Position numbers and translations under genes: made by a program. A stretch of 64,000 bases of DNA from Dryomyza anilis (lineage: Eukaryota > Arthropoda > Insecta > Diptera > Dryomyzidae). Where the stretch lies: the NCBI GenBank assembly GCA_951804985.1, contig OX638130.1, forward strand, positions 122,029,593 through 122,093,592. The letters run 5' to 3'. Shown piece by piece: positions 25,389-37,122 of the stretch (position 1 is its first letter; each line of letters begins with the position of its first letter). The notes under the pieces are model-generated. The model saw nothing but the letters and a program-made list of their open reading frames with translations, was not told the origin of the DNA and did no database searches.

Positions 25389-26334
25389 TCATGCCGGAGG
25401 GGCGAAAGTGTAATTTTTGACATTTGCGTTTTTTTACATTTTTGAATGTAGTTTTTCCTTAAGTATACTGTGCCAACATCGTGTGTGTTTTTGTTGTATA
25501 TTTCTAACCACAAAAGACAAAACCAAAAGGGCGAATTCGAAAAATTGAAAACGTTGTCATATCAAAAGGGCGAATCTTTTCGTTTTTTTGCCATAACTTT
25601 TGATTGGTATAAGATAAAATAGTGGCGTATAGTTTTTAAAGTAACTATCGATCATCATCATTATTTTAAAATATTTTTTTAAATTTTGATCATTTGCAAG
25701 AAAAATGTTTGGCAATTATTTTTAAATAATGATGCCAATCGATAGGTGCTTTGAAAACAAACAATAAATGCGTTAACATCACTATTTTATCTTGCACCAA
25801 TAAATAGTTATAGCAAAAAAAACGGAAGGATTCGCCCTTTTGGCATAAGATTTTCAAATTTCATCGTTTTTTTGCAATAACTCTTTATTGGTGCAAGATA
25901 AAATAGTGATGTTTGTTTTTAAAGCACATATTGATTGGCATCATTATTTAAAAATATTTGTCTGGCATAAAAACAAATGGCAAATTAATATTTGGAAAAT
26001 TATTTTTCGATAATGATGCCAATCGATAGGTGCTCTAAAAACAATCAATAAATACCTTTACATCAATATTTTATCTTGCACCAATAAAGAGTTATAGCAT
26101 AAAAAACAAAATTATTTGCGTTTTGGTCAGGATATGCCTCACAAAATCAGTATTTATAATTCAGTAATTTGCACAAATCCTAAGATATTTATATACGTTA
26201 TAATATTTGATGAATAAACCAAAATAACAAAATAAATTGAAAAAAAAAATTTGTTTACTAAGTTTTAAAGCACTTCAACTTTTAAATTTGATTTCCCAAT
26301 AATTTTAAAAGTGCACATTCGCCCCTTTGTGACG
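25389..26334 (+). mobile_element. Repeat family R, copy 1: about 945 bp with internal palindromes
   Basis: The ends TCATGCCGGAGGGGCGAAAG and, read inward, GTCACAAAGGGGCGAATGTG are imperfect inverted repeats. Inside are two palindromic modules of about 280 bp: GCAAGATAAAATAGTGATG ... ATCGATTGGCATCATTATTT and their inverse, each edged by TTTTGCTATAACTC-like words. The module joins carry AAAAGGGCGAAT. There is no coding sequence. Confidence 0.75.
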
Positions 26335-27566
26335 ATTTGTTTGTACTTTATTAGTAACCAAGCCTTCAAATGCCATATATGATTACATGGTTATATATTT
26401 CGAGTAGACTAACCTAATAAAAATAAAGAATTTGACGTAATATTTGAAACAAAACGATCGAATTTCAAATATTTGACATCAAAAATCGATTTGAATTCGT
26501 TGCACAGAACTTTAATAAATTGAATTTGAGTGTAAAACGTTTATTTTCAGATATTATTGTATTTTTGAACAGCAAAAAGAAAATTCGTTCTAGCTGGAAT
26601 TTTAATTTTTTATCGGATGCCGGTTAAGTTGCGTTTTTGCATTTTTTTTTTTCACTTTTCGATTAAGAAAGTAAGGATTTATTCGTCATTAACCAAATTA
26701 GGTCAATTATCGAGAATGTTCTATTCTAATTTTCGATTCCGACTACATTTCATATTATAATTTGTACACAAACGTTTTCAAATTCAGTTTCTCATTGCAA
26801 AAATCATTTGTTTAATACGACGCTTGCTTTGACTTGAACGATTGAATTCGTTTTGAAACCCATTTTTTGTATTGTGACATCGAATTCAAAATGTTTGAAC
26901 AAAAAGTACCGGAACGTGAAAAACTTATATCGGTACTTTAAATAGGAATCATATTCCGAAAACGTGCCGACTTCTAAATCCAGAAACGTGTTGGAGAGTC
27001 TGTTTTAAGGAACATCGAAAACGTATTCAAATCAGTTGTCAAAATTATCGGTATCATTTTCGACCGAACTAGAAATTTTGAATAACAACACTTCAATAAA
27101 ACTCGTTCAATCCAATAAAAACCGTTTTTTTTTAACGATTTAATTCAATTTAAAATACTTTTATTTATTTAGGTAAAATTTTATTAAAACATTTGGTTTT
27201 TCATAAAAAAAAAAAAATTTCTGGAACAAAACACACATTTGAAAGAATTGCAATTTAAATTTGATTCTACATTTTCTAAGCAAATAATTTCATTTTGTTT
27301 CAAAATTATTAAAGTAATTGGTCAGTCCAACGTTTTTATTAAAGTCTACCAATTTCAAATTTTATTTTTTCGAACAAAAGAAAGTGGTTTTAAGCATTAA
27401 AATTGAAGACAATGCGGAATATTTTGACAATTCGGAGCACTTGCTTCAAGTTTTTGAACAATGTCGATTTTTGTTAATATGAACCATTATTGATATTTCG
27501 ATTTATTGACGGTTTCAGCGTAGTTTGAGATTGCTGATCACTTTTCTCAAATAATTTTAACCCTTC
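26335..27566. other. AT-rich intergenic DNA
   Basis: No gene, tRNA or named repeat is visible. GAATTCGTTTTGAAACC-like and AATTCAAAAT words occur but form no clear array. Confidence 0.45.
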
Positions 27567-27577
27567 TATTATCATTG

Positions 27578-27897
27578 TAGCCGCGGTAGCTCAGTGGTTA
27601 GTGCGTTGGACTGCGAGCCAAAAGGTCCCCGGTTCAAGCCTGGGCTGGGGCTAACAACATCTTTTCATAGAAACATTTTTCTATACCGCGCTACCTCTCG
27701 GCAGTAAATGGCAAACCTACGTAAATGGCAAACCTAGTAAAACCATTGCCTATGAAAAGCTCTCACCCGCCGTTCGAATTCGGCAATAAACTGTAGGTCC
27801 CACCACTTTGAGTACAAATATAACACGCACAGCTCAAAAATGGTGAAAGAGCTCGGCCGAAGTTCTATACAGGACTGTAGCGCCAAACTATTATTAT
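27578..27897 (+). mobile_element. tRNA-derived SINE with (ATT)n tail and 11-bp target duplication
   Basis: It starts with a tRNA-like head: a perfect A box TAGCTCAGTGG (27587-27597) and B box GGTTCAAGCC (27631-27640). The anticodon arm does not fold with a normal 7-base loop. The body (TGCCTATGAAAAGCTCTCA, CGTTCGAATTCGGC, ACTGTAGGTCCC, AGAGCTCGGCC, GCGCCAA) is one I recall as a common tephritid repeat, and it ends in ATT repeats. TATTATCATTG at 27567-27577 is repeated exactly at 27898-27908. Confidence 0.88.
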
Positions 27898-28909
27898 TAT
27901 TATCATTGGGTCATTATCATTGAGTCCGTTGGAGTAGCTGTGTTCATTGGGAAGCCCGAAATGTGTGGGAAAGCATACATTGTATTATTGAATTTCCAAA
28001 TGCCGGAAAGCAGACAGAACGTGTTAAACTACACAGAAAAAATTCCTATGGTGATATTAACCAAAATTCGGTCTAAATTAACAAAATATTTGTTAATATA
28101 CGGTCAACAAAAAATACTTGTTATATTTACAAATATTTACAATTCCTTTTTTTATTGTTATATAAACAAATTTCCTTATTCATTCAACAAAGTAATATTA
28201 TTCCAGTAACAAAGTAAATTTATATGATAAACAAATGTATTTTGTTCGATGAACAAATTTATTTTGTTTGAATAACATTTATTTTTGTTTAACAAACTAT
28301 TTGTTTTTGTTTAGTTTACAAAGGTTATTGTTTAGTAAACCATATTTACTTGTTAAGAGAACAAAATGGTTTATTGCGTTAATTAATTTTTTTTCTTAAA
28401 ATAACGAAACTGCATTGTCGCAAAAACAAATTATTTTGTTGCCCTAACAATATCCATTGTTAAAACCTGCACCTATATAATTAAAAAATAGAATGTTTTA
28501 AAAAGATTAATCAATTATTTATTTATATTAGCAAAAACATCTTATTTTATTAGCATAAACATTGATTTAGTGCTAAAATAAATTATAATTACAAAAAATT
28601 ATAGATAACACTAAAAACATACAATTTAATGATAAAATAAATGATTATAATAAAATGTGTTCATTGCATGTTACATAAGACATTTACTTTGTAAGAGTAC
28701 ATGTTAAAGAGATCATATGTTCATGTTTATAATACATGTTTTTTTTTATAAATTTTACATTTAATTTGTGATTTTAAATCACATACATTTTTATAATATT
28801 TATATGAAGTTTTATGTTTTTATCTAAGAAAAAAAAGATGCAATGGTAAAATAAGTTTTTATCTTTAAAAAGAGATCATGTTTTATACAATGTTCTTATC
28901 GAATTAGTT

Positions 28910-29601
28910 TTAAATTGTGTTATTCAATTCATTACAAATGAAGTTTATAATTGGATAATTCTTATCATATTTAAATGAAATTTTATAAACATATTTTTGT
29001 AAAAACGACCATACTAGAAAAGATGCAAATGGATACTGTAAATCAAATATATGGAACATTTTAAAACATATATCTACTGCATGAAGAATACTGAATAATT
29101 TGTATCTGATGCCGTTAAAATATACAATGATTTCTTTGGGCTCAAATATGTTGCCAGTTAATAAAATAATCGGTTGAATAAATTTGTTTTTATCATTTAT
29201 TCTCAAAAGGTTACCTTCGACTTCTTGAAGAGTTTCGCCAAGCAAAATAAAAGAATTTTGTGAGTCTTTAATAGATGGTTTAATGTGCATTTTTTTTCCT
29301 CCATCCTTCTTCACCTCCTGGCTTTTTGGCACCAAACAACCGTGCAACAGATAAAGAATGCATGCAAACCGTCCATCTATAATAATATATAAATAATTAA
29401 ATTAATTAATTTATACCTACTAAAATTGTATATTTGCGACTTACTATCAGATAGATCTTTATTTTTAAAATCTGAAAACAAATTTTTACATGTGGAAGTT
29501 AAATGTTCCTCGTAAATGTTTTCCAATTTTGGACAAATATCTGGGAATGTTAGCATGAAGCTTGCAGCATTTTCGTGAAGTATTTTAAAATCGATTTCAA
29601 T
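28910..29601 (-). CDS. C-terminal coding exons of an unclassified transposon-associated protein
   Basis: Two minus-strand exons, 29601-29445 and 29376-28910, join in frame across a 68-bp GT-AG intron to give 207 residues ending at a stop. The sequence contains NGRFACILYLLHGCLVP, a lysine-rich turn, IKPSIKDSQNSF, LHAVDICFKMFHIFDLQYP and VWSFLQKYVYKISFKYDK. I recall the A-V-D-(I/V)-x-F-K ... W-x-F-(I/L)-Q-K pattern from a many-copy family of uncharacterised insect and fish proteins, but I cannot name it. A further exon upstream is implied by a good acceptor at 29602-29603 (TTTTTCAAACCACAG). It lies inside the 3.5-kb inverted-repeat element 28032-31559 and is presumably that element's product. 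No DDE or RNase-H motif is visible in these residues. Confidence 0.55.
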
Positions 29602-29997
29602 CTGTGGTTTGAAAAAGAGAAATTATTATTATATATTTTAAACCAAAAATATATATTTTAAATTAAATTTATATATTTTAAATTATATAATTTAAATTCT
29701 TGTTTAATAAAGTAAAGTATTTGCCTAGAAAAGTCAAAAGTTGAAAATTTAAAGCCAACTAAGTTTCCATTCACATTTTCATTGCAAATACTAAAGCGAA
29801 AAAATGTGTACGCTACGCTAACAAAAACTGGAAAAAATACATTAAAAAAAAAAAAATTTATACAAACGGTTTGGAATTTGATATAAAAAATTGTTTCAAA
29901 ATGCATTTAAATCGTTTAAGTCAAAGCAAGCGAATGAAATTAATTTTAAAAACAAATATTTATATATATATATTTATATATATTTATATATTTTATA

Positions 29998-30205
29998 TCG
30001 TCGTGGTAGAACGAAAAGTCACCAAATACATTTACAAAATGCCAAATATTCATTTACAAAAATCTTTATAAATTTATCAATTTTTAATCTATAATCTCAT
30101 TTTTTTACCACATGATAAAAAAAAGTAAATCTATTAATTGACATATCAACTTTAAAAAAGCATCAATTACTTTTATTAATTAACAAACTCGAAATATATG
30201 GAATA
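29998..30205. mobile_element. Truncated copy of the TATCGTCGTTGTAGAACG MITE
   Basis: The sequence from TCGTCGTGGTAGAACGAAAAG onward follows, with small changes, the complete MITE at 4939-5160, including the inner stretch around CATTTACAAAAATC. The right inverted repeat is missing, so the copy ends internally near the broken exon at 30200. Confidence 0.6.
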
Positions 30206-30354
30206 TAAGTTTTATATTTAGTGATGTGGGTGTCAACAATCAATCCTTTGAATTTTTTGATGGCATATAAAGCATTCCTGCCTGTGTCTGATAAACTACA
30301 GCCTAAGTATTTTATATAGAGCTCCAATAAAAGTGGTTTCACTGTCACTTATGT
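30200..30354 (-). pseudogene. Possible broken upstream exon of the same element protein
   Basis: The minus strand reads TVKPLLLELYIKYLGCSL...ALYAIKKFKGLIVDTHITKY with amino-acid composition typical of coding sequence. It runs directly into a truncated MITE-like repeat (29998-30205), so the exon may be cut. A further lysine-rich stretch (EKQFTKMEQCMDDLQQNLQ) reads on the same strand near 30495-30590. I could not connect these to the 29601 exon by convincing splice sites. Confidence 0.3.
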
Positions 30355-31605
30355 CACATAAATTCAAACATTGGTTATGTGGAAATTGAAACGAAAATTT
30401 TGTTAACAGATACCTTTTCTAGGCACAAATTTACATACTATTTGCCGCATATTTGGCCAACATATAGTTCAATATATAGTTCAAATTTATTAAGCGTTGG
30501 ATTTTGATTTCCTTTGTAAGTTTTGTTGCAAATCATCCATGCACTGTTCCATTTTTGTAAACTGTTTTTCTTTGTTAACTTTAATCTGTAAATTTTCGCT
30601 TCCATATAGCCAATGTTTTCGGCAGTGCCACCCGTAAATTTTTAGACAACTCTATGTATAATACATATCTCGAATTCCATAAGAGCCGCCAGTGCATCAA
30701 AATGACATAAAACATACCTTATTATTCGGCAGCCTAGGATATTTCAATTTTCTGTATTTTTCGGCAGCCCAAGAATCCAAGAATCTTCTAATTTTCTGAA
30801 TTTTTCGACAACCCAAGGATCTTTCAATTTTCGGCAGCAGTTCAACTGTTTCCTTCACCAGGATTACTCTATTAAAGATGTATTTTATATTAAACTATTT
30901 GATAAAATTATTTGCACAAATGTGTTGCAATTTGTCAATAATAGTGATATTTTTATATTAAGTACCAAATACTTACTTGCAACAAGCGCCTTAATCTGCA
31001 TTGGTTTAATTAAACAATTACAATTAACTTTAAAATAACACTTTAGAATTGAAGCGAACGCAAAAAGGGTTAGAAAATAATCGAAGCGTCATGACGCGTT
31101 ATTTTTTTTCTATAAATTGTAAAATAAACAAATGGTCTGTTTATGCAACAAACCAATTGTTCATATAACATAGACAGAAACGAATCTGTTCATATAACAA
31201 ATATCCGTTTTGTTCATATAACAGAGAATTATTATGAATTGTCTTATTAACTAATGCAGCTTTTCTATAAACAAAACCCATTGTTATTTTAACAAAATAC
31301 CAAATAATAAGGATTTTGTTCTATTAACAAAGGTAAGAATTTCTTTTTGGTTATATACACAAATGAATATTAGTCAGATTGACAACTATTTGTTTATATA
31401 AGAAGTACTGAAAAATTATATGTTAGGATAACAAAATTTTTGTGGGATGAACAAAAAATGTTAATATTCGATGTTTAATAAACAAAAACATGTTTAATGC
31501 AACAATGAGGCGTTAACAAATTTGAATTTGTGAATGCTACCACAGGAATTTTTTGTGTGTAGATTTCGTGTCAATGCACCGTGAATGCAACATACGTTTT
31601 TTTCA

Positions 31606-31896
31606 AGGGTTTTTTTAACAGGGACGCTACAAAAGTAGAGGGACAGGGATAGCAAACGACGCCATATTTCTTGCCGCTCTTTTGACATTTCTCTTCACAT
31701 TTCATGATGGAAAGATATACGAATTCGAATTTCGGTAGTAAATTTTAATAATTTTGACTCGTTGTTGGCTCGTATATCTTTCCATTATGAAATGGCAAAC
31801 CTTACTGAAGAGAAATGTCAAAAGAGCGTCAAGAAATATGGCGTCGTTTGCTGTCCCTGTCGCTCTACTTTTATAGCGTCCCTGTTAAAAAACCCT
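31606..31896. mobile_element. MITE of the 6724 mariner-like family, long inverted repeats
   Basis: Almost the whole 291 bp is an inverted repeat: AGGGTTTTTTTAACAGGGAC on the left and its complement ending GTTAAAAAACCCT on the right, with arms of about 115-130 bp around a short centre. The left arm lacks about 12 bases (around GTAAGGTTTGCC) that the right arm and the 6724 element keep. It has no coding sequence of its own. Confidence 0.85.
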
Positions 31897-32596
31897 TTAT
31901 TTACATTTTTGGAGATTGAGGGATTATACCTATCGATTCCGTGAACATCTTATTTTGGAGATTTAGACATTTTTTCAGTAATAATCATGAAATGTAGAAA
32001 ATTGGGTGTATATTTAGAACAGTGCCATAACTGCAACTTGTTATTCTCCAATCCGAAACCTTAAGTTACAACTATTTTGCCTATTAAAAAATTTCTAATC
32101 TGAAAAGTAATGAATTTATATTAAAAAAGATAACAATCCAGTAATAATTTATGATAATTTTATTTTTGTTGATTAGCTTATGACGAATTTAAGAATAAAA
32201 ACTGTTTAAAACAACTTCATGGAGCTAAAACTAGTTACAATATTTGTATTCAGACAAAGTCGCATTCAATTTTATAGCGCGTTTTTTGTGAAAAGAAAGC
32301 AAAATCTTCCAACTGTGTTGCAAAATTAATTTTCTTTTATATAATAATAAAATTATTATATGATGAAATAAAATGAATGACAATTTTCAAATAAGTAAAA
32401 TTAAACAAAATGATAACTTAGTAGAAGCGTAGTAAAATTTGTAGTATTTGTTTGTTTTTTTTTTCGGGTTCCCATATTTTAATATATAAAACTTTCTTTG
32501 CATAACGTTATGAGCAGCAGTGAAGTTTGCTAAATAAACGCAATTTGGTCTGAGCGCAAATTTATTGTATTCGTTTTGTGTGTGTTACTTTATCAT
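31897..32596. other. AT-rich spacer, with probable ttm50 3' UTR at its right edge
   Basis: No gene is recognisable. On the minus strand the ttm50 stop is followed by low-complexity DNA, with AATAAA-like words near 32370 and 32530. Confidence 0.45.
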
Positions 32597-34130
32597 TTAC
32601 GAACGTCCCATAAAACTAGGCGTCCATTTCTTTACAATGGGTTTGGATTTCTGTTGCTCTTCGCGCTCCTTCTCCTGCATTTGCTCGAGCAGTTTGCGCT
32701 GATTCTCGCGGAACTGCTGAACGGGGTCGTCGAACTGGCGATAGTAGTTTAGAACCTCGCGTACATCGTCGACTTCGGCGGTGGCAAGTGCTGAAAATAA
32801 AAATCGATTGTTATAAAATGTACAGAGTAAAATAAACATATTTTTTTGAAAAAATAAAATGTTGCATTATTGTATTACAATACTTACTTTTCAAGAATGA
32901 AACCAAGTCAAACAACTGCGAATCGTCATCGTTGCCCAACCATCTGGTGATATTGAACGTGTTGTCCGGATGCAGTTTTGTCGAATTGTTGTCCCAATCA
33001 ATGACAATGACCTAAATTTAGAGATTTTTATTAAAAAATCATTGTTTTAAAACACAATGCTCACCTTCTTCAAGTCGCGATTCAAATTATCCAGATTCTT
33101 GACATGATGACCGTCCACAAAATGTGTCGCATCACGCACCAGACGATACATGATATAACCATTGGGATCGAGTGCATCAAGTATGGGGAACACAGTCATG
33201 CCCTGCTCTGCGGTGAACACAACAATCTCGAAATGCTTAGCACACTCCTGCAAAAAATTGTCGACACCCGGACGCTTCTTGAAACGCCAACCGGTCTGGT
33301 ATGTCCAGTCCGGATGCACCAGCACATCCTTCATTTCCAGCACCAATGTGTAGGGTGGCTGTATGTAGGGCGGTTTAAGCGGATCGGGCAACAACTTGTC
33401 ACGCGATGGCTCCTGTATCATTTTCTGATAATAGTTCATAGACTTCCACATACGCTGCAGATACTGCTGCACTACTGGATTCTTGCTGAACTCATCCTCA
33501 ATGTCTTGACCATCAGTGTCCACCTCCGGCTTGCCAAATTCATAGACCGCCCAAATGCAGAGCCCTATGGCAGAGCCACCAAAGAAAGCGAAGCTGTAAA
33601 AATAATTGAAATCATTTGAAATGCAGTCAACACAACGAATGCATGCTGTGCGTGACATCGTTACGCAAGCAGCCAGCAATCAATTAATTCAGTCACTCAG
33701 TCAACCCACCCGAATTTCATGCGTTTCCATGCTTTCTCGTTCTCCTTGGCCTCCTCTTCCTCTTTGCGCTTGCGTTCGCGCTCAGTCTCCTCATCGACAT
33801 TTGTTGCGGTCTGTGGAAAGAGTTTGGATAAAATCTCTGGACTACCGGCAGCAGCAGGTTTTTCTAGAAATCACGAGAATTTTTTTAATTCAATAATTTA
33901 ATACCACTCATCAGTTGGTCACACTCACTAGGAGTTTCAGTGGCATACGTGCGTTTGCCCTGCACCAATGGTCTGCAAGTGGTTGCGCTCCAAACTAGGG
34001 CCGCCGCATGGTTCTGGTTACTCAACGTGCGTCGACTTTGCTGGGCGCCGGCTACACTGCACTGCCACAGCTTCTTTGTGGCCGCAGTGTTTAGTTTCTG
34101 CACTAAATAGAAGACACCTCGTTGGGCCAT
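32597..34130 (-). CDS. ttm50: TIM50, mitochondrial inner-membrane import receptor
   Basis: TIM50 is the presequence receptor of the TIM23 translocase; its C-terminal domain faces the intermembrane space. Exons on the minus strand are 34130-33929, 33863-33710, 33593-33065, 33011-32888 and 32790-32597. Together they give 1203 nt (400 aa plus stop) with every junction GT-AG and in frame. Residues 1-65 are rich in basic, Ser and Ala residues and lack acids until about 65, as in a mitochondrial presequence. A charged [13 protein letters not shown] stretch follows, then a membrane segment at about 120-139 ([20 protein letters not shown]). The FCP1-like fold begins at [14 protein letters not shown] (about 203-216). 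The phosphatase signature DxDx(T/V) is replaced by EMKDV, consistent with a non-catalytic receptor. Other family blocks are [20 protein letters not shown] and [18 protein letters not shown]. Start: ATG in context TATAATGG. It is divergent from the ZAD zinc-finger gene at 35553, a pairing I also recall beside Drosophila ttm50. Confidence 0.96.
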
Positions 34131-35552
34131 TATATTGTCTGGTTTCTGTGTTAACTTTTATATGGCAAAATTAATTCATCACAAACACGAAAAACCGAAA
34201 AAAATTTGCAGACAGCAATTTGATTTTCGAACAAATTTAATTTTTTCAAATGACAGTTGACAGCAGATTGGCAGCTGTCAGTGGAACAGGGTTCACACGA
34301 CTTTCTTTATTTTGAAAAGTGGAATGTGCTGCAGAAATATTACATAGTAGTGGGACGTGTTTTTATGTTTTTGAATAAATTTTCACAGTTCGTCGTATTC
34401 TAGCCTGGTATTAGACAAACGATGCACAAAACCTAACTTTTTGCTAACTTTAAAAAGTTAACGATATCCGAAGGTTGTCCTAAAAGTGATCAAAAAGGTA
34501 TCTGAAAGACTTACGAAGGTCCGCCTCTTTGTTGACTTTTAGCTCTCGATAAAATAACAAAAAAGTTATGTTAAAGTCAACTATTAAAAGGCATCATCAG
34601 AAAGTTGTTCGAAAAGATAGCTTAAATGCAGCTTTTAGTTAACCCTTTTAACTACCAATACACATGTAAAATATGACAACAAATTATTATCAATGTGTTA
34701 AGTTGTCATTCTATTATTTACTTTGATGGAAATAAACAAATGACAAGCTAATACATATCAAATAAATATAAAAATAGACAATAATAATGAAAAACCAAAA
34801 GCTATGTTTTAAATTTAAATCCATTTTTATTTGAAATTATTTTAGTTGCACTGTTTGTCACTGGCACTGTCACGTCCTGAGACATCTCCTCACACGGTAT
34901 AATGCCGCCTGCAGTAAGTAACTTCCCACGAATATTTTCAATTTCATAGACCTGATTTTGTATCGATTCATAAAACCAATTTACTCGCGGTTAATTTTTT
35001 TACTATCAATCGGACATTTTTGTCCACACAAAATACACGGGTCACAAACGCTAACAGCAAACGGTATGACGCAGCAAAAAAAAACTAATGCCAACTTTGA
35101 AGTATGAAGTTCAGGGGTGCCACTATGTGGGTATTATCCCGATTTGTTTACTTTAAAAGTTACCTTTCTTATATATCTATACAATTCTTAATAGATAAAT
35201 TTTGTAAGAACATTTAAGTTTCCTGAAAAACGAGAGTCGCAAAGATAACATTTCGTATTTTATTCTAGTTGGGTTACACCACTATGGATTTTAACGTCTC
35301 ATATGTTAATATTTCATCACTTTCACGGCGCCAGTTCTATGAAACTCTGTATTATGTTCAAGTGTCGTAAAAAATGTTCGGATTGCAAGGGTTAAATACA
35401 TCAACATAAATTTCAAATCAAAACTGACTGAACACACCATACATAAAGTTGACGCATTTATTTTGACGTTGCTGAGCACGAATTTCTAGCAATTTTAAGA
35501 AAACTATTGTTTATTTATAATAATTATTAATAAAAAGCAGAACGTTGTAAAA
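34131..35552. promoter_or_regulatory. Bidirectional intergenic spacer between ttm50 (-) and the ZAD gene (+)
   Basis: The spacer contains the start regions of two divergent genes and must hold both promoters, but no TATA box or unambiguous initiator is seen. The stretch 34855-34930 looks like a short first exon (ATGCCGCCTGCA followed by GTAAGTAA at 34903-34922), but no matching downstream exon is found. GTTAACGATATCC-type and AAGTTAA words occur at 34435-34640. Confidence 0.4.
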
Positions 35553-37122
35553 ATGTCCTGTGACGAAGGCTACGTCGTCATCTGTCGCGCGTGCAACAAT
35601 GAGTGCGTCGATTACAAGAATATTTATCGCCAAGGCATCATGATGGGCGAACTAACGACGCTGTCTAACATGTTGGCCTACTGCACAAACCTTGACTTTC
35701 CGGAGGACGAGGATTTCATGCCGGGCAACCTCTGCAACGAATGCATACAGAACTTGGCCAAACTCTATGCCTTCAAGCAGACGGTGCACAAGTCCAACGA
35801 AATGCTCCGGCAGCAGCACTGCGATATGACTGGCAACATTTTAGAGGAATGGCAGCAACAGCATGGGGAGGAGGTGATGGGAGTGACGGAAATAGATGGA
35901 GAACAGCAAGAGGCTAAACATGAAGTGGACCATTCATATGTGACGTTAACCATTGTAAACGACGGCAAGCATCATATACTAAATATGCAACAGAGCAGCA
36001 TAATGGGTGATGACTCTAATCCGGATGGGGAACAATTAGAAAATCAACAACTGGAAGAAATATTTGATTCGGACGAACATGAGGTAATCTACCAGGAGAT
36101 GGAGGAGGAGCAGGAGGAAGAACAGGGCAATGAGGAACAGGAAATTGATGAGCAGTTTAAAGTAGAGGGGGAGGAGGATGAATTTGGATCAGAATATGAA
36201 ATTGCGGTGCAACTTACAAACAACAATAGCCAGGAAAATAGTTCAGTGGCAGCCTCGGACGTCGAGACGACCGAAAGCAACGTAGCGGTTAAAAGAAAGG
36301 CACAACGCGAGGTAGCCGTTGCGATGGCAAAGCGTTTAAAAGTTGTAAAGCCGCGCCTAAAATCCTCGGGACGTAAACCGCCCGCGAATCCAAATTTCCA
36401 ATGTCAGGTAGGCATAGCAGAAATGCAAAGCATTTTTTTGTTTGTCTTAATTATTTATGTTGTTTCAGGTTTGCAATAAGCAGCTCAGTAATACCAACTC
36501 CTACCGCTACCACATGCAACTGCACTCGGATGCAACGCCCTTTCTGTGTAGCCTCTGTGGTGAGGGCTTCAAAACGCGCAACGCCTACGACGGCCACATG
36601 TCCTTACACGATCCCAACAATCCAAATACCTGCGACCTGTGTGGCAAAAGCTATCGCCAGTCGTCGTCACTGCGTTCGCACATGCTGACGCACACGGGCG
36701 AGAAACCATTTCAGTGCGACATCTGCGGCAAAGGCATGACACAGAAGTCCGGCTACAAAAAGCACATGCTGACGCACACCGGCGAGAAGCCACATACTTG
36801 TGACATTTGTGGACGTGATTTTCGCTACTCGAGCAACCTCATCTCTCACAAGCGGCATCATACGGGCGAAAAACCGTACGACTGTCCGCTGTGCGAGAAA
36901 TGCTTTCCGACGTCCGAGCAACTAAAGCGTCATACGTTGGTGCATACTGGCGAAAAACCATTTAGCTGTACGGTCTGCCAGAAGCGTTTCAATCGACGCA
37001 GCACCTTATCGGCGCATCAACTCACACATGAGAATGCCGCAGGCAAAGGCAAACAGTCGACGAAGGATTGCATTAAAATGGAGGCAGCGCCGCCGCAGGT
37101 TAAATGCGTGGAGCATTATTAG
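35553..37122 (+). CDS. ZAD-domain C2H2 zinc-finger transcription factor
   Basis: This is a probable nuclear DNA-binding protein of the large insect ZAD family. Exons are 35553-36407 and 36469-37122, with a 61-bp intron (GTAGGC...TTTCAG) falling inside the first finger; the product is 502 aa. The ZAD has its four zinc-binding cysteines at C11, C14, C61 and C64 (CRACNNEC and CNEC). ZADs usually mediate dimerisation. Residues about 165-225 are strongly acidic (Glu-rich), followed by a basic, NLS-like region (KRKAQREVAVAMAKRLKVVK). Seven C2H2 fingers follow, starting FQCQVCNKQL and ending FSCTVCQKRF; fingers 3-7 are joined by TGEKP-type linkers, and the link from finger 2 to 3 (DPNNPNT) is atypical. 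The ATG has a good fly context (GTAAAAATG). AATAAA occurs near 37219. In Drosophila I recall CG2712 as the ZAD gene beside ttm50 (CG2713). Orthology is inference, so no symbol is given. Confidence 0.93.

Larger units (their letters stand above)
28032..31559. mobile_element. Element A: 3.5-kb inverted-repeat element with TA flanks, candidate autonomous copy
   Basis: Left end CACAGAAAAAATTCCTATGG and right end, read inward, CACACAAAAAATTCCTGTGG are inverted copies, each flanked by TA. Sub-terminal regions of about 400 bp on both sides are packed with AACAAA and TTTGTT words. The interior carries minus-strand coding exons (28910-29601, perhaps 30200-30354) and about three units of a 35-45 bp repeat (CGGCAGCCCAAG...) at 30724-30835. 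A shorter relative with the same ends and sub-terminal sequence, in opposite orientation, is at 48673-50306. TA duplication is typical of Tc1/mariner-type insertion, but no such transposase is seen here. Confidence 0.7.

Noticed and set aside
27578..27652. Functional tRNA gene
   Set aside because: The A and B boxes are good, but the anticodon arm does not form a 7-base loop with a paired stem. The sequence continues into a SINE body with an ATT tail and a target duplication.
33104..33896. Plus-strand frames up to 171 codons
   Set aside because: They are antisense to TIM50 exons; the minus strand carries family motifs and consistent splice sites.
34903..34930. Short first coding exon ATGCCGCCTGCA followed by GTAAGTAA
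   Set aside because: No compatible downstream exon is visible in the spacer before the ZAD gene, and four codons are too few to support a gene.
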